From the IMG/VR virus record IMGVR_UViG_3300025652_000032, positions 1 to 64,000 of that record: 64,000 nucleotides of DNA; one strand, 5' to 3'. This document shows positions 15,736-27,061 of this stretch, piece by piece (the first letter of the stretch is position 1; each line of letters starts with the position of its first letter). The notes beneath the pieces were generated by a model, which did not search any database, was not told the origin of the DNA, and worked only from the letters and a program-made list of their open reading frames with translations. The stretch comes from a virus. The position numbers and the translations under genes were made by a program.

Positions 15736-17124
15736 TCAGACGGATCGAGTGATTTCTCGGACGGGAGTATTCACTCGCTCGAAATGTCGTCGAGGGGATT
15801 TTACCACGGAACTAAATCCGTTTGCCGGGAAATCTCTGTTCTTTAATAACGCACCTCCGCCGGCCTTGTTATTCAATCTGAAGTCTCCGTTTGCCGCATC
15901 GACAAATGGATCCTCAGTACAAGTTGTTGGATTTAGAACAGTCATATCTCCCGATGTTTGTGCAGATGTCATGTTGTAGAACACAGGACTGTCAACTATG
16001 TTGTGACCACCCATATGAAAAGTTCCAGAGGACCAACTAGTTGGGTCTGAATAAGAACTCTGGAGAATTCCTGTTTGACAGGTGTGGAATATACAATCTT
16101 TCACCCAATACTTTCTCCCTTTATGGGCAGCCCACTTCAATTCGGTATTAATATTACCAGCAGACGATGGGGCATAAAATCTAAAACCTGTGTTCATATT
16201 GTAAAATATACACCGTTCGAAGAAATGTTGATATTGTCCAGGCATTGAGTTCGTTGTAAAGGCGCCTGTCGAGGAAGACCCACCACCATCCTGACCGGCG
16301 CGGGAATGAACTCCAACTTGATTACCATTTCCAATGAAAATGCAATCGTAAAATTCACCACCATCACCGTGAGCGACTCTTACTTTCAGGAATGCACTCC
16401 ATGCAGCATCGCCGGCGAAACGGAAAACGCAATTGTGGAATCTCCCTTCATTAGTGTTGAAAGGTCCCTCGCTGCCAGTATTTCTTGTGAATGTAGTAAA
16501 GTTTGTCTGGGACAACCGATCTTCAAATTCACAATTATAACATTGAGTCTTCGCCGAGATTGACATCACGAGGCCTGCGTTATGATTGGCAGTCGTTCCT
16601 ACGAAGTCATCTGTTGATATAATATGACAATTCGTCATGGTTCCACATTCTATAGCCAATGAAGAGGAAGTGTTGTTATTGGAGCCATATTTCCATCCTT
16701 CGACTACGAAGTTAGACAACATGGCGCCACTCGGGACTGTCATCTGTCCACCATTTGTAACCCTACCCAGAAGTTTCGGTCTATCGTTTCCATGCACCGT
16801 TTCGAGTGTGTTTCCGTTTGCATATCCAATAATATGAAACCCATATGTCTGACCTGCGTAGGTTCCGGTTTCATCGTGTCGGAGAGCATTCCGGGTGAAT
16901 GTCTTGTTACCACCGGAAACCTTATATGCTGCTTCAGTTGTTCCTTGGAAAGTTGCTCCCTGATGCACCCAAAGAACTTGACCAACAGTTGCTCCGTCTA
17001 GTCCGTCCTGAATGTCTTTAAATCCTGTAGCATGAGAGAGTCCATCTTCACTGCCACTGTCATTATCAACATTCACATAAAAATTTGTCGTGTCTGCTGC
17101 GGGTTCGTAAAATCCTCTAGTCAT
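15736..17124 (-). CDS. Beta-helix tail spike or adhesin
   Basis: 462 residues. After a short N-terminal section with NFYVNVDNDSGSEDGLSHATGF, the chain shows the repeating pattern of a right-handed parallel beta helix: short strands with N, C, F and G turns such as LSNFVVEGWKYG, MTNCHIIS, QCYNCEFED, FHNCVFRF, FYDCIFIGNG, FERCIFYNM and VKDCIFHTC. The N-terminal SGSDDG-like sequence plus repeating xCxF turns is common in phage and bacterial pectate-lyase-like proteins. I see no convincing catalytic residues, so it may bind rather than cleave surface glycans. It starts immediately after the long fibre gene and is probably its late-transcribed partner. Confidence 0.75.
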   Translation of the reverse strand: MTRGFYEPAADTTNFYVNVDNDSGSEDGLSHATGFKDIQDGLDGATVGQVLWVHQGATFQGTTEAAYKVSGGNKTFTRNALRHDETGTYAGQTYGFHIIGYANGNTLETVHGNDRPKLLGRVTNGGQMTVPSGAMLSNFVVEGWKYGSNNNTSSSLAIECGTMTNCHIISTDDFVGTTANHNAGLVMSISAKTQCYNCEFEDRLSQTNFTTFTRNTGSEGPFNTNEGRFHNCVFRFAGDAAWSAFLKVRVAHGDGGEFYDCIFIGNGNQVGVHSRAGQDGGGSSSTGAFTTNSMPGQYQHFFERCIFYNMNTGFRFYAPSSAGNINTELKWAAHKGRKYWVKDCIFHTCQTGILQSSYSDPTSWSSGTFHMGGHNIVDSPVFYNMTSAQTSGDMTVLNPTTCTEDPFVDAANGDFRLNNKAGGGALLKNRDFPANGFSSVVKSPRRHFERVNTPVREITRSV

Positions 17125-17125
17125 A

Positions 17126-20217
<3,092 letters not shown>

Positions 20218-20236
20218 AAAAAGACTCCTTTTTTAT

Positions 20237-20244
20237 TATTTATG
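20237..20244 (-). promoter_or_regulatory. Late promoter variant (CATAAATA) for the fibre module
   Basis: CATAAATA on the minus strand overlaps the thyX stop codon and lies 20 bp before the ATG at 20217. It would switch the fibre genes from the upstream early/middle operon to late transcription. Confidence 0.65.
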
Positions 20245-20956
20245 CCGTGAGATACTTCCACGATTCGCGGAAAAGGGGTTGAATTACCCTACCAATCGTC
20301 GCCGCGTATTCTCGAATCTCCCATTGTGCGTGTTCATCGATGCGTTGCTTATAGAATCTTGCATACGCAGCAAGAGAACCCGTCCAGAACCATTCCGTGT
20401 ACATTCCCTGCGGGAGAGCGAATCGTGCTTGCTCTGGAGCGACTCCATTACGAAGTAGTTCATTGTATGTATACATTGCAAGACGCATCACATTATCAAA
20501 GTTCTTCTCTGCCTCAGGATGAACCGAAATGAAGTCATCACTGCCTTGTTTTGCTCCATCTGTTGGTTTCCCTCGCCATGATGGGTAGTAAAACTCTGGT
20601 TCGAACGAGACATAACGACGAGAGATCTCATTTTCAACAAATCCTTGCTTGTGCTTGAAGAACTGAGTTCGGATCGACACGGGTGCCTTGATCCTCAGCG
20701 TGATTTGAGGATGTGCAAACGGCGTCCAATGATTATGAGTTGCAAGGTAACGGATCAACTTCTTATCACCATCACACAGATCCCTTACGTCTTCGAGATG
20801 GTATTGGGATCCACTTTCGGCAAGTCGGGTGACTGCTGCTTCGTCTGTACACCAATCACTTTCTTTATTGAATGAAACTCTCGCTGCATTGCAAACGGTC
20901 AAATCACTTCCCATGTGATCGACGAGTTGAACATGTCCTCTATCTAAAACTCTCAT
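20240..20956 (-). CDS. thyX: Flavin-dependent thymidylate synthase
   Basis: 238 residues from ATG 20956, which has AAGGA nine bases upstream. ThyX makes dTMP from dUMP using FAD and folate. The signature region reads FKHKQGFVENEISRRYVSFEP. The second half of the ThyX motif (NExSxRY) is intact, while the RHR and serine of the first half are replaced, as I recall for other phage ThyX proteins. THNHWTPFAHPQITLRIKAPVSIRTQ and LPQGMYTEWFWTGSLAAYARFYKQR supply the substrate-binding and C-terminal parts. It starts 4 bp after the phosphate-permease gene and ends at the late promoter of the fibre module. Together with nrdJ and dut it supports thymidine nucleotide supply. Confidence 0.9.
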   Translation of the reverse strand: MRVLDRGHVQLVDHMGSDLTVCNAARVSFNKESDWCTDEAAVTRLAESGSQYHLEDVRDLCDGDKKLIRYLATHNHWTPFAHPQITLRIKAPVSIRTQFFKHKQGFVENEISRRYVSFEPEFYYPSWRGKPTDGAKQGSDDFISVHPEAEKNFDNVMRLAMYTYNELLRNGVAPEQARFALPQGMYTEWFWTGSLAAYARFYKQRIDEHAQWEIREYAATIGRVIQPLFRESWKYLTA

Positions 20957-20960
20957 GATA

Positions 20961-21905
20961 TCAATCCTTAATATTTTGAACAATTAGTACGATAATAACA
21001 GATGCTGCCAATCCAACCATTAACTTCAAGAAATCTTTCCCTACAATCGGGAACACTTTCTTGATACCATCTTTCTGACGGAAAGAGGCAATGGCAAGTT
21101 CTCTACCAGTAAGAAGTCCGACGAACACCCAAGTTGTTGACATAGGAATGTCGTTTACTTCCTTGAAGATGTATAGTATAACAAAGTAAAAGAGATCAAT
21201 CAAGGTTGCAGATCGAACATATTTCGTATTTTTCTTCTGTACTACGATCTCCTGAATCCTACCACCTCGGTGCTGAAGCATCCATGCAAGTCCACCAACG
21301 AACACGGCGGAGATTATAAACATCACTTCAACTGGAATCTGTCGTGGAAGATATACGGCGATGTTTGCCATATCATGACTCAACCATGTCCACCAAAGGA
21401 ATCCTGTGGTTATCCACTGAGCAATCATCCACTTTCGTTTATTCGATTCTTTGATACTCTTACCTTCATCGATCAGGCGAGTGAGCATCAACCAGATGAA
21501 ATATGCGGCAACACCTGCAACAGCATACCCAAGCATCGACTTCATCAGAACCTTCTGTAGCACCAGTGTTGATGCAAAGGCAGAAAGCACTAGGAATGAA
21601 GTAGAAACGGGAACACCGAAACGGGTCAATACAAGAAGCACTGCTGGGGCCAGTGCTTGATACCATTCTACTCCCTCAAACGGAATCTTGTTGAGTCTTC
21701 CGTAAGATATATCTCCGTCGTATGCCCACCAACCATACCAGATGGCAATAAGAAGCACAGATGAGGCGTATGCCCACATGATCTTCCAATTTACCTTTTT
21801 GTTACTCGCAATCCAAGTTCCGAGAGTCTGGATCGAATCATTTGCAATCACACTGTATGCGGCGAGGAGAAACCCTACCCACATCCATACTGAAATTTCA
21901 GACAT
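20961..21905 (-). CDS. PiT-family phosphate transporter-like permease
   Basis: 314 residues with about eight hydrophobic spans and no signal peptide, so an inner-membrane protein. The two inverted PiT repeats are visible. The first signature is VIANDSIQTLGTWIASN near residue 20, with its partner VPVSTSFLVLSAFAS near 98. The second is SHDMANIAVYLPRQ near 175, with its partner IPMSTTWVFVGLLTG near 252. PiT proteins carry metal-phosphate by ion symport. It is shorter than typical bacterial PiT permeases but keeps both halves. It lies between the primase and thyX genes, 1 bp after the primase stop, so it is expressed with the replication genes. Substrate inferred from the family. Confidence 0.82.
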   Translation of the reverse strand: MSEISVWMWVGFLLAAYSVIANDSIQTLGTWIASNKKVNWKIMWAYASSVLLIAIWYGWWAYDGDISYGRLNKIPFEGVEWYQALAPAVLLVLTRFGVPVSTSFLVLSAFASTLVLQKVLMKSMLGYAVAGVAAYFIWLMLTRLIDEGKSIKESNKRKWMIAQWITTGFLWWTWLSHDMANIAVYLPRQIPVEVMFIISAVFVGGLAWMLQHRGGRIQEIVVQKKNTKYVRSATLIDLFYFVILYIFKEVNDIPMSTTWVFVGLLTGRELAIASFRQKDGIKKVFPIVGKDFLKLMVGLAASVIIVLIVQNIKD

Positions 21906-21906
21906 T

Positions 21907-22959
21907 CTATACTCGTCTCCATTGATTTAGTTTGAGGGTTGCTCTCATACCAGTGAACGTGTTGTCGTTGATAACCTTCTCGATTGTTCGAGTTGATTTA
22001 TTGTATGCCATGTCATTGATATCCTTCTCCTTGATAGCAGAAGGCCAAATACAAATTTTCTTGCCGAGTTCGATCAGTCTTTCGTTATATCGAACTATCT
22101 GAATGTTTCTTGGTTCATTGTCTAATACATAAACACCATCACTGTGCTTGAGATGTGCTGGGATTTGATCAAGTGCGCCGGCACCAACCATTGCAATTGA
22201 GTTACGCAAGAATAGACTATCGAGAGGGCCCTCTACGATGTAAATTGTTTTCTTTGGATTGACTCTCCATTGTCCATACCACAGTCGATCAGAAGACTTG
22301 TCGCTCTTTACTGTGAGATACTTGACAGTTCGTCTTCGATTGGCATCATCTTTGAAATTGATGGAACGTCCTTGTGCTGCTACAACTTCCCCATCCTTGT
22401 TGAAGAACGGTATGACAAGTCTGGGTTCTACTCCCACTATATCATAACGATCTGGATCAATTCTTTTCATGAATGATCCGAAGTTATCTGTGTAATATAA
22501 CTTGTCCCAGTGTTCCTTTGGAATACCTCGCATGTTGACAAATTCAACACACTGATGATCTTTGGGCAATTCCTTGATACAAGGCACACCCTTCAGAATT
22601 TCTGGTCTGGGTTTTGGATTTGGTTTCGAAAACTTAAACATCTCTTTTTCCTTCGGTTTTATATAGTTAGACTTACTCGTCTCTCCATTCTTCCACCGCT
22701 CTAGAGAATACTCTTTCATTAAGTTAGGGGCAATCTGTTCAAGTAATCGATACAAAGAAAAACTTGCATCACAATTGTGACACTTGTAAAAGAAGTCGGT
22801 TCCCTTCTGAAAGAAGAACCCACGGGCCTTGTTCTTGTTTTTCTTTGAATCACCACAGATGGGACATCTGCAATTCGCCAGATTATCTCGCTTCCAAGCG
22901 AATTTTTCTAGTTGAGGTGACAGAAAATTAATAAACTTCTTATCAATATACGTTGACAT
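21907..22959 (-). CDS. 61: DNA primase, T4 gp61-like
   Basis: 350 residues, starting at ATG 22959, which overlaps the helicase stop as TGATG; an in-frame ATG 12 bases upstream is less likely. The N-terminal zinc ribbon has CRCPICGD and CHNCDAS. The TOPRIM core carries IYIVEGPLDSLF followed by GVYVLDNEP, giving the acidic catalytic residues. It makes RNA primers for lagging-strand synthesis with the gp41 helicase. Length matches T4 gp61 (342). Confidence 0.93.
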   Translation of the reverse strand: MSTYIDKKFINFLSPQLEKFAWKRDNLANCRCPICGDSKKNKNKARGFFFQKGTDFFYKCHNCDASFSLYRLLEQIAPNLMKEYSLERWKNGETSKSNYIKPKEKEMFKFSKPNPKPRPEILKGVPCIKELPKDHQCVEFVNMRGIPKEHWDKLYYTDNFGSFMKRIDPDRYDIVGVEPRLVIPFFNKDGEVVAAQGRSINFKDDANRRRTVKYLTVKSDKSSDRLWYGQWRVNPKKTIYIVEGPLDSLFLRNSIAMVGAGALDQIPAHLKHSDGVYVLDNEPRNIQIVRYNERLIELGKKICIWPSAIKEKDINDMAYNKSTRTIEKVINDNTFTGMRATLKLNQWRRV

Positions 22960-24365
22960 CAAACATTCCATCCAGCAAATTTCTGCTTGAACGAGTCCTC
23001 ACCAAATCCATTACCATACTCTGTATCTTCTGTTAGATTAGTATCTACCAATCCAGTTTGCTCATTCGGATCCACATCAAACAGTTTCATCTTCGCACGG
23101 TTAATGCCGACCACAAATTTCTTGTTGGTAACAACATCATTATACCTGTTCTTCAACTGCTTGATCATCATCTGATTTGCTTCTTCTAGTTCTTCAGTGG
23201 AAATCAAAGCAAACATCAAATCTGCCGTTGCTGGCAATCCGAATGACTCGGACGTATCTTCAAGTCCAACATCACTGTTGTTGAATCCAGATCGGTTTGT
23301 TTGTGTTGCTGAGAAAACTGGAACATTCCTTTCAACTGCAAGACCGCGAAGTTCTTCTGCGATGGCCTTGATATATGTGTAGGAGTTTACATTTGCATTT
23401 TGCTTCATTCGTGACGAAGCACAGATATTTAGGTAATCGATGAAGATAATATCAGGAATAAACTTCTTTTTTAGTTTCAGTTCATCGAGCAATGCCCTGA
23501 AGTGATTTGCATGTGCTGTGGCAGTAGGGTATTCCTTGACGATCAGTTTACCCGTACAACCCTGAGTTGCAGTTTCCAACTTCTTGTCGTAGATTTGCTT
23601 TGGTAGTGACTTCATGTCATCCATAGTGATGTCCATGAGGTTGGCATCGATACGTTCTGCAATCCGTTCTTCTGCCATCTCGCATGTGATATACAGTACG
23701 TTGTTGTTTTGTGAAAGACACGCTGCTGCATGATGACACATAAACAAAGACTTACCCACACCAGTACCGGCAAGAATCATGTTCAGTGTCTTGTTTGGTG
23801 TTCCGCCTTGTGTGATAGTGTTGAACATCTCAAGATCAAATGGGATTTTAGATTCCGTCTTGTGGTAGAATTCATAGCGTTCGTCGGCATCTTCGATGTA
23901 ATCATGTCCGATGTGAGTATCAAAGGAAACCGAGAGGGCCTCTGATAGGATTTCTGGTATGGCGTTTTCTGTTTGTGTTTCGTTCTTACCATCGATGATG
24001 TGGATCGACTCCATAATGGCATTGTAAACTGCTTTGTCTTTACAGAACTTTTCACTCTTCTCGTACAACCATTCATCATCCTGTTCAGTGAACGAATCAC
24101 ACAGATCATTCAACACTTCAACACATGAATTGAATTGATCTTGTGTTAGGTTCTTTTGGTTATCCAAAGAGATGACAATCGCCTCTTTTGTGGGACGATT
24201 GCCATACTCTAGGATAAAATCTTGAACAGACTTGAACAGAGTCTTTTCTACGATGTCGTGAAAATACTCGCCGTGCAAAAACGGCACGGTCTTCCGTGAA
24301 TACTCCTCATTCAGAATTAGGTTCTGAAGGATTAGTTTCTCTACGGTATTGTTCTCTTGATTCAT
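22959..24365 (-). CDS. 41: Replicative DNA helicase, T4 gp41-like (DnaB family)
   Basis: 468 residues, close to T4 gp41 (475). The N-terminal about 150 residues form the helical primase-interaction domain. The C-terminal RecA-like motor has Walker A LAGTGVGKSLF (about residue 203), Walker B IIFIDYLNIC and the DnaB-type H3 region VPVFSATQTNR. It forms a hexamer that unwinds the fork and recruits gp61. The start overlaps the upstream small gene by 59 bp, which is long but the N-terminus aligns with the family. Confidence 0.94.
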   Translation of the reverse strand: MNQENNTVEKLILQNLILNEEYSRKTVPFLHGEYFHDIVEKTLFKSVQDFILEYGNRPTKEAIVISLDNQKNLTQDQFNSCVEVLNDLCDSFTEQDDEWLYEKSEKFCKDKAVYNAIMESIHIIDGKNETQTENAIPEILSEALSVSFDTHIGHDYIEDADERYEFYHKTESKIPFDLEMFNTITQGGTPNKTLNMILAGTGVGKSLFMCHHAAACLSQNNNVLYITCEMAEERIAERIDANLMDITMDDMKSLPKQIYDKKLETATQGCTGKLIVKEYPTATAHANHFRALLDELKLKKKFIPDIIFIDYLNICASSRMKQNANVNSYTYIKAIAEELRGLAVERNVPVFSATQTNRSGFNNSDVGLEDTSESFGLPATADLMFALISTEELEEANQMMIKQLKNRYNDVVTNKKFVVGINRAKMKLFDVDPNEQTGLVDTNLTEDTEYGNGFGEDSFKQKFAGWNV

Positions 24366-24747
24366 TGGAAGAGTCTCTCATTTCCTCAATTTCGGATTTC
24401 ATCTTGGCGACAGTTGACTGCATTTTCTCGTCGAACTGTTCTTCCTTATATTCTACCACATCTTTAGGGTTTTGCAACTCTTCTTCCATGATTTCGCACA
24501 AAACATCTCCCATATAATCAATGAGGTCGCCGTTGTCCTCGGTCTTTACTTCATGTGGATTCTCAAGAATCTCAAACTGAAAATTCATGATCATCTGTCC
24601 CTCGTTCTCTTTGAACTGTACCAGTCCGTATCGATATACAAGGTCCTTATAATCCCCATCAGTTACCTTGAGGGCGCCTTCGAGTAGTTCGTCTTCTGAC
24701 TTGTACTCGATAAATTCGTATGTATCACTGAATGCTATCTTCGACAT
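24307..24747 (-). CDS. Acidic hypothetical between uvsX and gp41 (position of T4 gene 40)
   Basis: 146 residues from ATG 24747 (MSKIAFSDTYEFIEYKS), overlapping the uvsX end by 23 bp. The chain is strongly acidic, with YRYGLVQFKENEGQMIMNFQFEILENP in the middle and a charged helical tail from about residue 95. T4 has gene 40 in this location, but I see no clear similarity to it. I recall marine T4-like phages with a small gene here. Its location inside the replication operon suggests an accessory role in replication or recombination. Confidence 0.7.
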   Translation of the reverse strand: MSKIAFSDTYEFIEYKSEDELLEGALKVTDGDYKDLVYRYGLVQFKENEGQMIMNFQFEILENPHEVKTEDNGDLIDYMGDVLCEIMEEELQNPKDVVEYKEEQFDEKMQSTVAKMKSEIEEMRDSSNESREQYRRETNPSEPNSE

Positions 24748-25789
24748 TTTCTTCTTCCTTTTCTTGAATTTCTTCTTCGATGCCGTATTTGAATTCCTTT
24801 GCAACGGCAACTTCCATTTGCTTCATTACCTCCGGTGTGAAATACTTCTCGGGGGTTTTGTATAGAACCTTCTCGAAAACCTTACTTCCGTCTGGCATTT
24901 CCAATCGAGTAGAAACCTTCTTGAAGATCTCGTACTTAATGGCAATCTCGACAAGTCCATAGTATGGATTCAATCCCTCATCATAGTTGAGCATGACATC
25001 AATCATCGAGTTCTCTTTGGTCATTCGTCCCTTGAAGAGTTTACAGTGAATGATATTTCCGATGATATCGGTTCCTTCTTTCACCTTCTTCTTTGTGAGA
25101 TATATGATAGTCGAAGCAGCATACTTTAGTCCAGAACCACCACCCATAGTCTTCATCGGGAACATAGAACCAACGACATCATAAGTATGATTTGTCATGA
25201 TCAGAGGAATTCCTGCCTTGCCCAACTTGAGTGTAAGGACTCGGAAGGTTGCTTTGATTACTTGGGCCCGAGTCATATCTTTCGTACCCTTTCCTTCTGC
25301 TGTGTCTTCCATCTCTTTGGCAGTCGAAAGCATACCAAGCGAGTCAAGACAGATAAGCATTGGTTTCTTATCCTTCTTTGCAAGTTCAAGGTAATTGTCT
25401 ACAACCGTAATTGCTTGGTGACGGAAGTCCTCTACAGTGGCAACAGGGAAAACTGCAACGCGATCCGGATCGCATCCACGATCCTTGAACATGTCAGAAG
25501 TTACTGCCTGCTCGCTGTCAAAATACAGAACAACACCATCAGGGTTATCACGGAGAAATTTATGTACAATGCCAATCGTAAAGTACGTCTTACCAGTTGC
25601 ACTTTCGCCAGCGATCGCAAGAATTTTATTATCAGGTATACCCCCGTACAAACTGCCAGAAAGCAGAGCATTAAAAGCATAAGACCCAGTATCAACGAAC
25701 CCATCTACATCTGCTCCTTCTAAACCATCTGCAACAACACTTGCATACTTGTTACCTGTCTTGCCAATCATTTCATTAAGAAAACTCAT
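24725..25789 (-). CDS. uvsX: UvsX RecA-like recombinase
   Basis: 354 residues from ATG 25789, with GGGAGA upstream; the frame is open for 15 more codons before that. The RecA core shows Walker A GESATGKTYF (about 58), the Walker B strand MLICLDSLGML, MTNHTYDV (L2-region equivalent) and GGGSGLKYAAS. It forms filaments on single-stranded DNA for recombination-dependent replication and works with UvsY (57192-57629). The acidic tail (EEEIQEKEEENVEDS) resembles that of T4 UvsX. Confidence 0.94.
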   Translation of the reverse strand: MSFLNEMIGKTGNKYASVVADGLEGADVDGFVDTGSYAFNALLSGSLYGGIPDNKILAIAGESATGKTYFTIGIVHKFLRDNPDGVVLYFDSEQAVTSDMFKDRGCDPDRVAVFPVATVEDFRHQAITVVDNYLELAKKDKKPMLICLDSLGMLSTAKEMEDTAEGKGTKDMTRAQVIKATFRVLTLKLGKAGIPLIMTNHTYDVVGSMFPMKTMGGGSGLKYAASTIIYLTKKKVKEGTDIIGNIIHCKLFKGRMTKENSMIDVMLNYDEGLNPYYGLVEIAIKYEIFKKVSTRLEMPDGSKVFEKVLYKTPEKYFTPEVMKQMEVAVAKEFKYGIEEEIQEKEEENVEDSIQ

Positions 25790-25985
25790 TGTGTAATCTC
25801 CCAATATCTTCTTGTGCTTCACGCAATTTTTCACGCCGTTTCATTTTATCTTCCAATACGTCCTTCGGACAACTCTTGTCTTTCATGAGGAATTTTATAC
25901 TCCTCCCAAGATCATCTATTCTATCAGAAATTAAATTATGTGCAACCTTCAATGTTGCATGTTCAAGTTCCACTTTCAACTTCAT
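25776..25985 (-). CDS. Small helical hypothetical between glnII and uvsX
   Basis: 69 residues from ATG 25985, with GAGG nine bases upstream. It overlaps the glutamine-synthetase end by 23 bp and the uvsX start by 14 bp. The chain is almost all charged helix (LKVAHNLISDRIDDLGRSIKFLMKDKSCPKDVLEDKMKRREKLREAQEDIGRL), likely a coiled coil. I do not recognise it. The tight overlaps on both sides argue that it is a real coupled gene. Confidence 0.65.
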   Translation of the reverse strand: MKLKVELEHATLKVAHNLISDRIDDLGRSIKFLMKDKSCPKDVLEDKMKRREKLREAQEDIGRLHNEFS

Positions 25986-27051
25986 GCTCAACCTCTGCCT
26001 CATCGCCGCCGCGGATCGCGGCCACTGGTACTTGTTGCAATACACCAATGATAGATGTAAACGCCTGATATGGATCCATGTTTGCCGCGGGTCTTCGATC
26101 TTCGAGATGTCCGCGTTCTTCGTTTGCAGTATCCACAGGAATTCGAATAGACTTGGTTCTATCCGAAACACCATACGAGAAGTCCTCGATATGTGCAGTC
26201 TCATGCTTTCCTGTCAGTCGAAGATTATTGTCTTCACCATACACACGAATCAGTTCAGGATGATTACCGAACTCATCACAAACACTTTCCAGATATTCTA
26301 TACTGGATGACCTTGCCATACGCATGGATGGAGTCGAGAAGTTGATGTGTGCGCCCGAACCGTTCCAGTTACCGGTCTTTGGTTTGGGGTGGAGACTAAT
26401 GGAATACTTATATCTTTCACTAATCAGTTCTGCCATATACCTTGCCATCCAAAGTTGATCAGCAACGGTTAGTGCGTCCATGTATCCAACCTGATACTCC
26501 CACTGTCCGAGCATGACTTCGGCGTTTGCACCTTCGATCGGAACTCCCATTGTCTTACAGACTGCATAGTGTTCGTTGACAAAGTTTCGGCCGACAGTCC
26601 GCATTCCACCGACACCACAGTAGTACGGACCTTGTGGTCCGGGTGTACCCTGTTCCCACCCAAGAATAGTACCGCTTTCGGTGTTGTAGATAACATACTC
26701 CTGTTCGACTCCGAACCAGTAATCTCTGGTTTCTGGATTATCTTTGAGAGTCATGCGAAGAGGCGCACGGTAGTTTGTTTCGTGTGGTGTCTTTCCGTCT
26801 GAGTTGAATACTTCACAGAACACAACAAAGGTTTCCCACGGTGTTTTCGAGAGACTATACGGTCGAAGGATCAAATCACTTTTGTGTGGATCTGCCTGAT
26901 TACAACTCGATCCATCAAACGACCATTCAGGAATCATTTGGAGATTCATACTCTCCTGATCATCTTCTACTTCAATCAACTTAGTCTTACTACGAAGTTG
27001 TGGTGTGATGTTTCCATCCAACCACACATAATTTACTTCAATCCATTTCAT
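25963..27051 (-). CDS. glnII: Glutamine synthetase, type II (eukaryote/GlnII-like)
   Basis: 362 residues from ATG 27051, eight bases after AGGAG. Signature segments in order: PEWSFDGSSCNQA, WFGVEQEYVIY (two metal-binding Glu), PGPQGPYYCGVG, GANAEVMLGQWEYQVG (metal-binding Glu), KTGNWNGSGAHINFST (ammonia/metal His), RLTGKHET, SIRIP and EDRRPAANMDPY. All active-site residues that I can place are kept and the length fits GlnII (about 350), not the about 470-residue bacterial GlnA. It joins ammonia to glutamate using ATP. It sits between DNA polymerase and uvsX in the replication operon. It lacks the adenylylation-site region of GlnA, so it would escape that host control. Confidence 0.93.
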   Translation of the reverse strand: MKWIEVNYVWLDGNITPQLRSKTKLIEVEDDQESMNLQMIPEWSFDGSSCNQADPHKSDLILRPYSLSKTPWETFVVFCEVFNSDGKTPHETNYRAPLRMTLKDNPETRDYWFGVEQEYVIYNTESGTILGWEQGTPGPQGPYYCGVGGMRTVGRNFVNEHYAVCKTMGVPIEGANAEVMLGQWEYQVGYMDALTVADQLWMARYMAELISERYKYSISLHPKPKTGNWNGSGAHINFSTPSMRMARSSSIEYLESVCDEFGNHPELIRVYGEDNNLRLTGKHETAHIEDFSYGVSDRTKSIRIPVDTANEERGHLEDRRPAANMDPYQAFTSIIGVLQQVPVAAIRGGDEAEVEHEVESGT

Positions 27052-27061
27052 TCTGTATCTC

